In this document: one piece after another, positions 26,300 through 34,442 of the stretch | Layout: every line of letters starts with the position of its first letter | Position numbering within the stretch: position 1 is the stretch's first letter | Source: UBA11524 sp963617205 | GTDB lineage: Bacteria; Bacillota; Clostridia; Christensenellales; Aristaeellaceae | Direction of reading: 5' to 3' | DNA length: 64,000 nt | Assembly: GCA_963617205.1 (NCBI GenBank) | Contig: CAVEOA010000005.1 | Coordinates: 81,260 to 145,259, forward strand | Notes under the pieces: generated by a model | Databases searched by the model: none | What the model was told of the DNA's origin: nothing | The model's input: the letters and a program-made list of their open reading frames with translations, nothing else | Made by a program: the position numbers and the translations under genes

Positions 26300-27181
26300 T
26301 TATTTCTGTTCGACCACGCTTTCGCCGCAGGTATTGCAGCGGTAAATGCGATCATATCGGCAACGCAGCGTTTCGTATGCCTGATCAGCCTGCATGTCTG
26401 TGCTGAACACGCCGTAAACGGCCGAGCCGCTGCCGGTCATCAGTGCCGCAGCTGCGCCGAACTGCCGGAGCTCATCAATCGCCTGCGCAATGGCAGGTCG
26501 CATCCGCTCGCTGACAGGCTGGAGAACATTGCCGAGCGCACGGCAGAGCGCAGGCAGGTCACCCGATGACAATGCAGCCTGCGCGGCATCGTTGTCAGGA
26601 CGGCAGGAGACGGCGCTGGCGTGATAGGCGGTGAAAACGTCGCGTGTGGAAAGCCCTTCGCACGGCTGAATCACGACAAGCGGAAACGTCCGGCGGCAGG
26701 GGAGCGACGTCAACTGCTCGCCAATGCCGGTCGTGCGCGTCAGTCCGCCGCGGATGCAGAAGGGAACGTCTGCACCGAGCGTCAGCCCGATTTCCTCGAG
26801 TGCGGCGGTGGACAGATTCGTCTGCCATAGCCGATTCAGCCCGACAAGCACCGCCGCCGCATCGCTGCTGCCGCCACCCATGCCTGCGCCGACAGGAATG
26901 TGCTTTTCGGCGTGAATGCGTGCGCCGAGCGTGCATCCGGTCGCCTCTTGCAGCGCACGAGCTGCGCGATAAGCCAGATGATGCTCATCCGCAGGCATCA
27001 GCGGCGAGCCGCCGGTCGTCAGCAGGATGGATGCATCATCCGTCAAGGTCAGGGTGATTTCATCGCTGAGCGTGACGCACTGCATCAGCATGTCCATCAG
27101 ATGATAGCCATCCTCACGCTGACCGGTGATGTCGAGCGTCCAGTTGATTTTTGCGCGCGCAAGCAGGTGCAGCGTCGCCAT
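26300..27181 (-). CDS. ispE: 4-diphosphocytidyl-2-C-methyl-D-erythritol kinase
   Basis: GHMP kinase of the MEP isoprenoid pathway. The 293-residue chain has HLLARAKINWTLDITGQRED at the start, the ATP loop PVGAGMGGGSSDAAAVL, and LTLGADVPFCIRGG. The C-terminal motif MTGSGSAVYGVF completes the GHMP set. The start at 27181 lies 8 bases from GGAGG; the in-frame ATG at 27187 is too close. The MEP enzyme IspH is also in this window (19691), consistent with isoprenoid synthesis by this route. Confidence 0.94.
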   Translation of the reverse strand: MATLHLLARAKINWTLDITGQREDGYHLMDMLMQCVTLSDEITLTLTDDASILLTTGGSPLMPADEHHLAYRAARALQEATGCTLGARIHAEKHIPVGAGMGGGSSDAAAVLVGLNRLWQTNLSTAALEEIGLTLGADVPFCIRGGLTRTTGIGEQLTSLPCRRTFPLVVIQPCEGLSTRDVFTAYHASAVSCRPDNDAAQAALSSGDLPALCRALGNVLQPVSERMRPAIAQAIDELRQFGAAAALMTGSGSAVYGVFSTDMQADQAYETLRCRYDRIYRCNTCGESVVEQK

Positions 27182-27211
27182 GAGCATCGCCTCCGAAAAA
27201 TTGCTGCCTTT

Positions 27212-27240
27212 ATCATACGCCAAAGAGAATGATTGTGCAA
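27212..27240 (-). promoter_or_regulatory. ispE promoter
   Basis: On the minus strand TTGCAC, 17-base spacer, TATGAT. Its -35 box shares four bases with the -35 box of the divergent plus-strand promoter. Confidence 0.65.
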
Positions 27241-27261
27241 GATAAAAAAATGTGTTATACT
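27233..27261 (+). promoter_or_regulatory. Promoter of the DUF1934 operon
   Basis: TTGTGC, 17-base spacer, TATACT, overlapping the ispE -35 box. Confidence 0.7.
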
Positions 27262-27325
27262 ATTCTTGCCTGACAAGAAGGGTAAACCGATGGCATGGCG
27301 GACGTATCCGCCGCAAAGGAGACAA

Positions 27326-27793
27326 ATGAAGGAACAGGATAAACGACCGGTTCTGCTGAATCTGGTCAGTACGATTCGGGAAGAGGAAGGCGAGCCGGAG
27401 CTGCCGATACAGCTTTTCTGCCGCGGTGAGCTGAAGAAAACGCCGAGCGGCTATCTGATTCGTTATCAGGAATCCATCCCGAACGAGGATAACAGCGATA
27501 TGGTGACCAATGACGTGATTCTGTCGCTCTCAGACAATCGCGTGACGATGAGCCGTCCGGGCGAGTACGGCACAACGATGGTGTTCGTCAAGGATCAGCG
27601 CTTTGAGGGAGCGTATCATACGCCCTTCGGGGATATGGAAATGGCTGTGTTTCCCACGCAGGTGCGCTGCAAGGCAGGCATGGATCACGGCTCGGTGCAT
27701 CTGGAGTATCAGCTTGATGTGCAGGGACATGGCGCCGCAATGCACACCATTCATATCGATTACGCGGCAACAGACGGAAAGCAGCCGTGCTGA
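27326..27793 (+). CDS. DUF1934 (YwiB-like) beta-barrel protein
   Basis: A 155-residue protein resembling YwiB/DUF1934, a lipocalin-like small beta-barrel of unknown role found widely in Firmicutes. The pattern begins MKEQDKRPVLLNLVSTI, then GYLIRYQESIPNED, VTMSRPGEYGTTMVF, and GSVHLEYQLDVQGHGAAMH. The start at 27326 has AAAGGAG just upstream and matches the family; an ATG at 27290 is also possible (AAGAAGGG at 7 bases). It overlaps the next gene by 7 bases if the GTG start of that gene is used. Confidence 0.8.
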   Translation: MKEQDKRPVLLNLVSTIREEEGEPELPIQLFCRGELKKTPSGYLIRYQESIPNEDNSDMVTNDVILSLSDNRVTMSRPGEYGTTMVFVKDQRFEGAYHTPFGDMEMAVFPTQVRCKAGMDHGSVHLEYQLDVQGHGAAMHTIHIDYAATDGKQPC

Positions 27794-28296
27794 CGATGCT
27801 TCGCCGCGAGGTGCAGGAGATGCTGACGGCGGTTTGGCATGGGAAGAACCGAAAGCCGGCGCTTCGCCGCGCATCGAATGAACTGGCGCTGCTGGCGACG
27901 GATTTTTCGCTGATTGCGGATGAGGAGAGCACGCGGCGCTTCTGCTGCATGGCACAGGAAAAGGGATGGCGCGTCTGGGATGAAAATGGCTGGCTGATGC
28001 TGGACAAGGCAGTCCCTGCGCCGGACACGGTTTCCGTGGCTTCCATATCGGCTCATGCGGACAATGAGCTGTGCTGCTGCATCAGCCTGCTGATCCGTCA
28101 TCCGGAATCAGGCGACGCATCACGGTTCATCCGCGCACTTGTCAAGGCGGACGAGGCGGGCCGTCAGCCAATGCACCGCCTGTGCCGTCAGCTGCATCAG
28201 GAGCTTGCCGCGATGCTGCGGACGCATCAGCCGCTGCCGGGCGCATTGCTGCCGTATTTATGCTTTGCAGCAAGGAAAGGGGAGGACGCAACATGA
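27787..28296 (+). CDS. Hypothetical protein, unrecognised family
   Basis: A mostly helical 169-residue protein with no family I recognise. Possible starts are GTG 27787 or ATG 27796, neither with a strong ribosome site, which suggests coupling to the upstream DUF1934 gene. It has a Cys cluster (NELCCCISLLIRHPES) and the C-terminal half is rich in Arg, His and Leu. No signal peptide or transmembrane segment is clear. Its stop overlaps the next start codon (ATGA), so it belongs to the same operon. Confidence 0.65.
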   Translation: MLTMLRREVQEMLTAVWHGKNRKPALRRASNELALLATDFSLIADEESTRRFCCMAQEKGWRVWDENGWLMLDKAVPAPDTVSVASISAHADNELCCCISLLIRHPESGDASRFIRALVKADEAGRQPMHRLCRQLHQELAAMLRTHQPLPGALLPYLCFAARKGEDAT

Positions 28297-28952
28297 TTAT
28301 TTCGTGCATCGGACATGCGAAATTTCTGATTGAGCTGGACAACGGTCTGCGAATCGTGACCGACCCGTATGACGCATCATGCGGCTACCCGGTGACGGCG
28401 AATCCGGCAGATGTCGTGCTCGTGTCCCATCAGCATCACGACCACAATGCCGTCGATACTATTCCCGGCAAGCCGCGCGTGATTGACCGCGCAGGTGCGT
28501 TTGACCTCGGTGGCGGCGCGGTTGTTCATGCCATCGAGGCGTTTCATGATGACCGGCAGGGGAGTTTGCGCGGCAAGACGCTGATGTTCCGGCTGAACGC
28601 GGAAGGCGTGAACGTGCTGCATCTGGGTGACGTTGGGCATCTGCTGACGGCAGAGCAGCGACTTCTGCTGGGGAATGCCGATGTGCTGATGATTCCTGTC
28701 GGCGGCTACTACACGATTGACGCGAAAATGGCGAAGGCAGTCGCGGAATCGCTGCATGCGCGGGTAATCCTGCCGATGCACTACAGGACGGCGGCGAATG
28801 CGTCCTGGCCGATTGCACCGGTGAGCGAATTTTTGAGCCTCTATCAGGACAAGGCGGAGGAACTGCCGCTGCTGCGCGTTTCGGGCAATGATTTGGCATG
28901 TCAGCCGAAGCTGGTCGTCCTCAAGCCGCTCAGCCTGAGCAAAGCACAGTGA
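28293..28952 (+). CDS. UlaG-like metal-dependent hydrolase (beta-lactamase fold)
   Basis: A 219-residue metallo-beta-lactamase-fold enzyme of the UlaG/UPF0173 group. The metal motif appears as SHQHHDHNAV; further ligands are in VLHLGDVGH and in ILPMHYRT. Members act as ribonucleases or lactone hydrolases; the substrate is not predictable here. GGGGAGG lies before the ATG, which overlaps the upstream stop. A terminator follows. Confidence 0.88.
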   Translation: MIISCIGHAKFLIELDNGLRIVTDPYDASCGYPVTANPADVVLVSHQHHDHNAVDTIPGKPRVIDRAGAFDLGGGAVVHAIEAFHDDRQGSLRGKTLMFRLNAEGVNVLHLGDVGHLLTAEQRLLLGNADVLMIPVGGYYTIDAKMAKAVAESLHARVILPMHYRTAANASWPIAPVSEFLSLYQDKAEELPLLRVSGNDLACQPKLVVLKPLSLSKAQ

Positions 28953-28970
28953 TTTACAATTACACCACAA

Positions 28971-29010
28971 AAAAAGGCAGGACACCGAATTGACGATGTC
29001 CTGCTTTTTT
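28971..29010. terminator. Bidirectional terminator between UlaG-like gene and rpmE
   Basis: GCAGGACA pairs with TGTCCTGC; six T follow on the plus side and seven on the minus side. Confidence 0.9.
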
Positions 29011-29041
29011 GTCATAGCTCGTGGGAAGCTGAGCCCATAAA

Positions 29042-29242
29042 TTAGTTGAGCCCGAAGCGCTTCTTGAAACGATCGACGCGTCCGCCGGTATCCACCAGCT
29101 TCTGCTTGCCGGTGTAGAAAGGATGGCACTTGGAGCAGATATCTACCCTCAGTTCCTTCTTAGTAGAGCCGGTTTCAAACGTCTCACCGCACACGCAGCG
29201 AACGATGCACTTGCCGTAGTTGGGATGGATCTTTTCCTTCAT
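29042..29242 (-). CDS. rpmE: 50S ribosomal protein L31
   Basis: The 66-residue L31 starts MKEKIHPNYGKCIVRCVCG and contains VDICSKCHPFYTGKQKLVD and the RVDRFKKRFGL end. The C-x-x-C pair and the additional Cys residues mark the zinc-containing (C+) form. AGAGGTG lies 8 bases before the ATG; an upstream in-frame start is unlikely. It is expressed from its own promoter downstream of the rho-like gene. Confidence 0.97.
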   Translation of the reverse strand: MKEKIHPNYGKCIVRCVCGETFETGSTKKELRVDICSKCHPFYTGKQKLVDTGGRVDRFKKRFGLN

Positions 29243-29297
29243 TGCGATTTCACCTCTTTCGCGCATGCAATGATCAGCTTATTCAGCCACGAAAACT

Positions 29298-29326
29298 ATT
29301 TTACCATACTTATTGCCGGATTGCAA
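29298..29326 (-). promoter_or_regulatory. rpmE promoter
   Basis: On the minus strand TTGCAA, 17-base spacer, TAAAAT, between the rho-like gene and rpmE. Confidence 0.75.
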
Positions 29327-29361
29327 GTCTTTTTTGGATTTCCTAAAACTTTTCCTGCCGA

Positions 29362-31326
29362 TTACTTCTTCATGAGAGACGCCCAGTCCTTAATCCGCTG
29401 GAGAAGTTCGCTGTTATTGGTCGTCTTTTCCAGCATGGACTGCAGCTGCGGAATCATATCAACGCTGCGGAGGCTGCCGAGCATGTCGTGGATGAGCTGG
29501 ATGCCGTCCAGGTGCTCCTGCGTGGCAATCAGATCGGCGCGCTTGGTGCCGGAGAGCGTCAGGTTGATCGGCGGATAGATGCCGGCGCGTGCAACTGACT
29601 GATCAAGCACGAGCTCCATGTTTGCCGTGCCCTTGAAGTCCTCGATGATGGAGTCATCGACGCGGTTGCCGGTTTCGGTGTTCATGACGGCAAACACGGT
29701 CAGCGTACCGCCCTCGCGCGTGCAGCGAGCAGCGCCGAAGAGCCGCTTCGCCTTCTGCAGGCTCGCCGGATTCACCATGCCGATGGACTGGCGACCCTGC
29801 TGAACGGCGGCCGTGGTGTAAATCTTGGAGAGATACGTCAGGTTGTCCACAAGCAGGACGACATCCTTCTTCATCTCGACAAGGCGTTCGGCGCGCTCGA
29901 GCGTCAAATCAACGATGCGCAGATGATTTTCGGGCGTCATGTCAAACGTCGAGGCGATGACATGCCCATGCGCGTGGTCGCGGAAGCTGGTTGCGTCCTC
30001 GGGCGTGCCGCCGAGCAGCAGCGTCATGACCTCCGCGTCAGGATGGCAGATGCTGATGGCGTTATCGATGGACGTGAGCAGGCGAGCGCGGTCGGCGGCA
30101 GGCGGACACTGAATCAGCGCTCGCTGACCGAAGCCGATCGGTGCAATCAGACTGATGAGCCGCATGTCGAGATTGTTCTCGGCGCCTTCCGACTCCATGG
30201 TGATGGGCGTGTGCGGATAGCAGGGGGTCAGGTCATCGAAGGAGGGGCGATTGGCAATGCTGTCGGACGCGCAGCCGTTGACCTCGGTGATGTAAAGCAT
30301 GGCGGAATACTTGTCGCCGTCGCGCTGAGGACGCACCTTGCCGCTAACGAAGTCGCCTGTGCGGAGCGAAAAACGGCGAACCTGCGCCATGGACACATAA
30401 ATATCGCGGTTGGAAGGCAGCAGGGATACGCCGCGCAGGAAGCCGTATCCATCGGGATGCAGGTCAAGATAGCCGCAGCCGTCCTGGCAATCCGCAGGCG
30501 CGAGCATGTCGTTCTGCTGATTCACGGGACGATAGTCGCTCGTTATGTCGCGCTGCGCACCGTAGGACGGCTGACGCATTTGCGGCGCACCGTAGGACGA
30601 CGGGAAGTCATAGCTGCGCTGCGAACGGCTGTCGCTGTAGGTGGCAGGACGGCGGTCGCTCTGCGGCGCGGTGTATGTTGGACGGCGGTCGTTCCACGTG
30701 CTCATGGGACGGTTGTAGTCCGGAGAGGAGGATGCATAGTAGGCATCGTCATCGCGCTGGGAATCCTGTTGGGGCGTCGGTCCGAAGCGCGGCGTATAGC
30801 TGGCAGGACGCGTGGCAGGACGCTGATAATCATTCTGCTGCATCGGCGGACGCGTCGGACGGCTGCCGTACGTGTTGCTGGACGATGCCTGATAGGCAGG
30901 CTTGGTGCTGAAGCGCGGCGGCGTCGCAGGAGCCTGATAGGCAGGACGGTAGTTGCCGTGAGCAGGACGGGAAGCAGCTTGTTCGGATGATTGGGCAGCC
31001 GCGTCAGCCGGTGCGATCGGTGCGACCGATGCGACTGGTGCGACCGGAGCAGCCGATGCTGTCGGTGCGGCCGATGCGGCCGAAGCGACTGGGGTGACCG
31101 GATCGGTCGGTGCAGGGGAAGGGGCAACAGGCGATTCAGCGGATGCTTTTGCGGCGGTGGGCTGAGCGGCTGCGTCAGCCTTCTGGGCATCGCGGGCACG
31201 GTTCAATTTCTCAACAATGCCGGCCTTTGAAATGCCTGCACCCAGCATGACGCCCATTGCCTTGGCAACCTTGCGCAGCTCCAGCACGGTGTACTCGTTA
31301 AAATCCTTGTTTTCCCATTCGGACAT
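29362..31326 (-). CDS. rho: Rho-like protein with degenerate ATPase site and long disordered insertion
   Basis: The 654-residue chain has a Rho N-terminal helical domain (1-45, YTVLELRKVAKAMGV), an Ala/Pro/Val-rich stretch (50-115), a Gln/Arg/Tyr/Ser/Pro-rich disordered stretch (115-280), the Rho cold-shock RNA-binding domain (GYLDLHPDGYGFLRG, NRDIYVSMAQVRRFSLRTGD), and the RecA-like domain (GFGQRALIQ, VIASTFDMTPENHLR, KRLFGAARC). Against E. coli Rho from memory, PPKAGKT is PPAADRA (408-414), the DER carrying the catalytic Glu is GGT (439-441), and the finger Arg in YNRSGTR is Leu591. Only the Walker B Asp494 remains. It should bind RNA but probably cannot hydrolyse ATP. AAGGAGG precedes the ATG. 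Confidence 0.9.
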   Translation of the reverse strand: MSEWENKDFNEYTVLELRKVAKAMGVMLGAGISKAGIVEKLNRARDAQKADAAAQPTAAKASAESPVAPSPAPTDPVTPVASAASAAPTASAAPVAPVASVAPIAPADAAAQSSEQAASRPAHGNYRPAYQAPATPPRFSTKPAYQASSSNTYGSRPTRPPMQQNDYQRPATRPASYTPRFGPTPQQDSQRDDDAYYASSSPDYNRPMSTWNDRRPTYTAPQSDRRPATYSDSRSQRSYDFPSSYGAPQMRQPSYGAQRDITSDYRPVNQQNDMLAPADCQDGCGYLDLHPDGYGFLRGVSLLPSNRDIYVSMAQVRRFSLRTGDFVSGKVRPQRDGDKYSAMLYITEVNGCASDSIANRPSFDDLTPCYPHTPITMESEGAENNLDMRLISLIAPIGFGQRALIQCPPAADRARLLTSIDNAISICHPDAEVMTLLLGGTPEDATSFRDHAHGHVIASTFDMTPENHLRIVDLTLERAERLVEMKKDVVLLVDNLTYLSKIYTTAAVQQGRQSIGMVNPASLQKAKRLFGAARCTREGGTLTVFAVMNTETGNRVDDSIIEDFKGTANMELVLDQSVARAGIYPPINLTLSGTKRADLIATQEHLDGIQLIHDMLGSLRSVDMIPQLQSMLEKTTNNSELLQRIKDWASLMKK

Positions 31327-31394
31327 AAAGAAGCTTGCCTCCTTATGCGCATGCAGCGCAGTGGTTCTTCATTTTCTATATATATAGGATCGTT

Positions 31395-32408
31395 TCAGCG
31401 GACTCGTGCGACAATGAAATCTCGGTGAACGGCCTGTTCGACAAAGTGAGAGAAGTCGTTATATGGCGGCTCGGTCAACGGTGCAAAGCCGGATTGCTCC
31501 AGCAGCGTCAGGAATTGCTCCTTGCGCAGCGTCAGCGTGTTGAACGAAATCGCCGCGGCGCCGCCTTGTTTGAGCGCGTTTCGCCATGACGGCAGAATGC
31601 GTTCAAGCAGCTTGTGGAAGCTCTCCGTTTTCCTGCCGTTTTGCGGCGCATGCTGGACGCCGTAGGGAAGGTCGCAGACAAGCAGATCGGCCTGACGCTT
31701 CTTCAGCAGGCTGCCGACGAGCGCGCTGTCGCAGTGAGCAACGGTGAAGGTGCGGACATCGCCTGCGGAGAAATGCTCCTTTGTGTCGCTGAGTGTGTAC
31801 TGTGCAACAGGCACGGCGCTTTGTCCGACGGTGCGGCTGCTTTGCTCGAGCTTGTGCTTCAGGTGGTGGAATTGCAGGTAGTTGCTGAAGTAGTCCATCG
31901 CCTCCTGCAGAGCACGCAGGTCGATATCCGCGCAGACGGCGTTCATGCCGCCTTGCAGAGCGACAAAGCCGGTTGTGCATTTGCCGCACATCGGGTCGAG
32001 CACAGTCAGCACCGAGGACGATTGCGCGAAATCGCTCGCGGCACGTGCACAGTTGAGCATCATGCGCGTGAACGATGCATTTGTTTTACCCTTGTATTTG
32101 AGAATTTCGGACAGGTCATCCGGCAAAAACGGGTTGCCCGACCAAATCACCGGTCGAAGCAGGTCGGGGGCTGTGCATTCAAAGAGCATCAGACGCGTGC
32201 TGTGACGGCTGATGCATTGAAGCGCCTTGGGTGACAGCGAATCGACCGTGAACGACAAAAACGGCACATCACCGAGCATTTTCGTCTCGACCACATCCGG
32301 CAGCGACAGTGAACGCAACAGGCAGGATAGCTCAGATTGACCGAGCCGTACCTGCTCTTCCCGGTATCGTATATTCGGGTGTGGTATTAGCTGTAAAAAG
32401 AATTGCAT
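31395..32408 (-). CDS. SAM-dependent RNA/DNA methyltransferase, UPF0020/Trm11-like
   Basis: A 337-residue Rossmann methyltransferase. The SAM-binding loop reads LDPMCGKCTTGFVAL, and the catalytic motif of N-methyltransferases appears as VCDLPYGVQH (the [DN]PPY-type loop). The N-terminal 150 residues are unlike a standard THUMP domain but occupy the same place. It most resembles tRNA guanine-N2 or 23S rRNA methylases of the UPF0020 group; the exact target is unknown. AAGGAG lies 12 bases before the ATG, which is long. It has its own promoter about 120 bases upstream. Confidence 0.75.
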   Translation of the reverse strand: MQFFLQLIPHPNIRYREEQVRLGQSELSCLLRSLSLPDVVETKMLGDVPFLSFTVDSLSPKALQCISRHSTRLMLFECTAPDLLRPVIWSGNPFLPDDLSEILKYKGKTNASFTRMMLNCARAASDFAQSSSVLTVLDPMCGKCTTGFVALQGGMNAVCADIDLRALQEAMDYFSNYLQFHHLKHKLEQSSRTVGQSAVPVAQYTLSDTKEHFSAGDVRTFTVAHCDSALVGSLLKKRQADLLVCDLPYGVQHAPQNGRKTESFHKLLERILPSWRNALKQGGAAAISFNTLTLRKEQFLTLLEQSGFAPLTEPPYNDFSHFVEQAVHRDFIVARVR

Positions 32409-32527
32409 TAAAAAAATGAACTCCTTGTCAGATAATGATGATTGGATAGAATGCGATCATTCAATCACCCAGCAGATATCAATGGCTTTCTCATATATAG
32501 ATGGATGAAGAGCCTGCTGCTGCTTGT

Positions 32528-32556
32528 AGTATATCAAAAAATGTTCGGATATGCAA
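32528..32556 (-). promoter_or_regulatory. Promoter of the methyltransferase gene
   Basis: On the minus strand TTGCAT, 17-base spacer, TATACT; predicted leader about 115 bases. Confidence 0.7.
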
Positions 32557-32565
32557 GGGGATTAC

Positions 32566-32602
32566 AAAAGAAAATCCCCTTCCGAGATAAACCCGGAAGG
32601 GG
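32566..32602 (-). terminator. rpsU terminator
   Basis: CCCCTTCCG pairs with CGGAAGGGG around a 9-base loop, then ATTTTCTTTTG on the minus strand. Confidence 0.7.
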
Positions 32603-32698
32603 ACAACCATGTGCGAAATTCAGCACGGCAGATGAACCGCATAGAAAACGGTCATCCTTCAGACTGACATACACCACGACGCAGGATGAATAAAATCA

Positions 32699-32872
32699 TC
32701 AATACTTGCGCTTGCGGGCAGCCTCAGCCTTCTTCTTGCGCTTAACGCTGGGCTTTTCGTAATGCTCACGCTTACGAACTTCCTGAATCACACCGCTGCG
32801 GGCGCACTGACGCTTAAAGCGCTTCAGAGCACTCTCCAGGGATTCATTCTCACGGACGCGTACCTCAGACAC
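32699..32872 (-). CDS. rpsU: 30S ribosomal protein S21
   Basis: A 57-residue gene. With a GTG start it reads MSEVRVRENESLESALKRF, then KRQCARSGVIQEVRKREHYE, then a Lys/Arg-rich tail ending RKRKY, the full S21 pattern. AAAGGAGGG lies 6 bases before the GTG. S21 sits near the anti-Shine-Dalgarno end of 16S rRNA and helps initiation. It has a very good promoter and its own terminator, so it is a single-gene unit. Confidence 0.96.
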   Translation of the reverse strand: MSEVRVRENESLESALKRFKRQCARSGVIQEVRKREHYEKPSVKRKKKAEAARKRKY

Positions 32873-32944
32873 TGTTATCCCTCCTTTCGCTCATCTCGCC
32901 TTGACATCAGCCACATAGACAGACGGATGGCGAACCGTATGTTC

Positions 32945-32973
32945 ATTATAGCAAAAGAACGTCAACTCGTCAA
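32945..32973 (-). promoter_or_regulatory. rpsU promoter
   Basis: On the minus strand TTGACG, 17-base spacer, perfect TATAAT; a second TTGACG lies in the spacer at a non-functional distance. Confidence 0.85.
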
Positions 32974-33065
32974 TGCCTATTTGCAAATTTCCTGTGACTT
33001 TCAGGCTGTAAATTTGCTGATTCTTGATTGAATCATGACGGTGCGAAGGCAGCGGCGCAAAGTCA

Positions 33066-34442
33066 TCACGACGGGATTTGCTGCGGTTTGTTTGGTTGAT
33101 TCGGCAGCGTGACAAGGAATGTTGTTCCTTCCTTCAGCCTGCTTTCAGCTTGAATGCTGCCGCCGTGCACCGCGACAATCCATTCTGCGATCGATAACCC
33201 GAGACCGGTTCCCGTGCGGTCGCGTGATGCATCTGCGCGGAAGAAGCGTTCAAAGATGTGCGGCAGGTTTTCGGCGCTGATGCCGATGCCGTTGTCTGCA
33301 ACGGTCAGCACGGTGTCGCTGCCGGAGCGCGTGGCGCTGACCCAGACGTCCCCGCCATCCTTGCCGTATTTCACGGCGTTTTCCGTCAGATTCAGCAGCA
33401 ACTGGGTTATCAGGCTCTGGTCGGCGGTCAGTTCGATGCAGTCGTCTGCGGCGAAGTGCAGCGTAATTGAGCGCGCATCCGCAATCGGCCGCATCGCCTG
33501 CCGGACGCCGTCCAGCACATCGTTCAGGCAGATCTGTTCCAGTTCAACCGGATAGCGATGTTCCTGCGCACGCGTGAGGGTCAGCATCTGCTCGATCATG
33601 CGCTGCATCTTCCTGCATTCGCTGAGGATGACTTCCGCCTTCCTTTGCTGCGCCGCGGAAAGCGACGTGTCGGTCAAAAGATCCTCAGCATATGCGCGAA
33701 TAACGGCAATCGGCGTGCGAAGCTCGTGGGAGGCATCGGAGGTAAATCGGCGTTCGCGTCGGAAGGAATCCTCCAGCGAGGCAAGCATACGGTTCAGCGT
33801 CCGCGTCAGCTCACCCAGCTCATCCTGTGCCGGTTCTTCCGGAACGCGCTGCGTCAGGTCACCGCATGCAATGACATCCGCACAGCTGATGATGCGGTGA
33901 ATTGGCTGTAAGGAGCGCCGTGCAAGCAGAAAGCCGATCAGCGCCGCCAGCAACGTCATGACTGGTACGCCGAGCAGAAAGACGGCCTCGAACAGCTTGA
34001 GCGTTTTGTCCATCTGCACGCAGGAGGTGACAACACGGATGCGGATGGTATCGCTGTCGATGGCGATTGGCTTTGAATCGAGCAGCAGCCATTCGCCGCC
34101 GGACAGGTTCATGCGCGTGAAGCTGCCCTCGTTGACAGGAATCTCGTCAAATAGAACGATGTCCTCGCCGCGCGAGAAGAGCTCGCTGCCGTTCTCTTCC
34201 ATGATATAATAGCTGATACCTGCCTTAATGGGTGTTTCGTCCTCGAAAATCAGATGCCCCTGCTCCTGCTCGACCTGCGAGGACAGCTGCGAAAGCGCGA
34301 GCGTCAAATCCTCCTCAAGCAGCCCGTTCAGGCGCGAGGAGGTAATGAAGTACAGCGCAGTGAAGAACAGCACCGTGATGCCAAGCACCGAAAGCGTGAA
34401 CCAGATTGCCGTCCTTGTGCGCAGCGTCAGCTTATGCTTCAT
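33066..34442 (-). CDS. Two-component sensor histidine kinase
   Basis: A 458-residue membrane sensor. A transmembrane helix near residues 12-33 (TAIWFTLSVLGITVLFFTAL split), an extracytoplasmic region to about 145, a second helix (GVPVMTLLAALIGFLLA), a HAMP linker, the HisKA box with the phospho-His in DASHELRTPIAVIRAYAED, and the ATPase boxes NLTENAVKYG (N), DNGIGISAENLPHIFERFF (G1/F) and GTGLGLSI (G2) are all intact. The start at 34442 has GGGAGGA at 5 bases and lies within the end of the response-regulator gene, indicating translational coupling. The sensed signal is unknown. Confidence 0.94.
   Translation of the reverse strand: MKHKLTLRTRTAIWFTLSVLGITVLFFTALYFITSSRLNGLLEEDLTLALSQLSSQVEQEQGHLIFEDETPIKAGISYYIMEENGSELFSRGEDIVLFDEIPVNEGSFTRMNLSGGEWLLLDSKPIAIDSDTIRIRVVTSCVQMDKTLKLFEAVFLLGVPVMTLLAALIGFLLARRSLQPIHRIISCADVIACGDLTQRVPEEPAQDELGELTRTLNRMLASLEDSFRRERRFTSDASHELRTPIAVIRAYAEDLLTDTSLSAAQQRKAEVILSECRKMQRMIEQMLTLTRAQEHRYPVELEQICLNDVLDGVRQAMRPIADARSITLHFAADDCIELTADQSLITQLLLNLTENAVKYGKDGGDVWVSATRSGSDTVLTVADNGIGISAENLPHIFERFFRADASRDRTGTGLGLSIAEWIVAVHGGSIQAESRLKEGTTFLVTLPNQPNKPQQIPS

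Noticed and set aside
29923..30990. 355-codon plus-strand frame
   Set aside because: Antisense to the rho-like gene; Arg/Val-rich shadow without a start signal.
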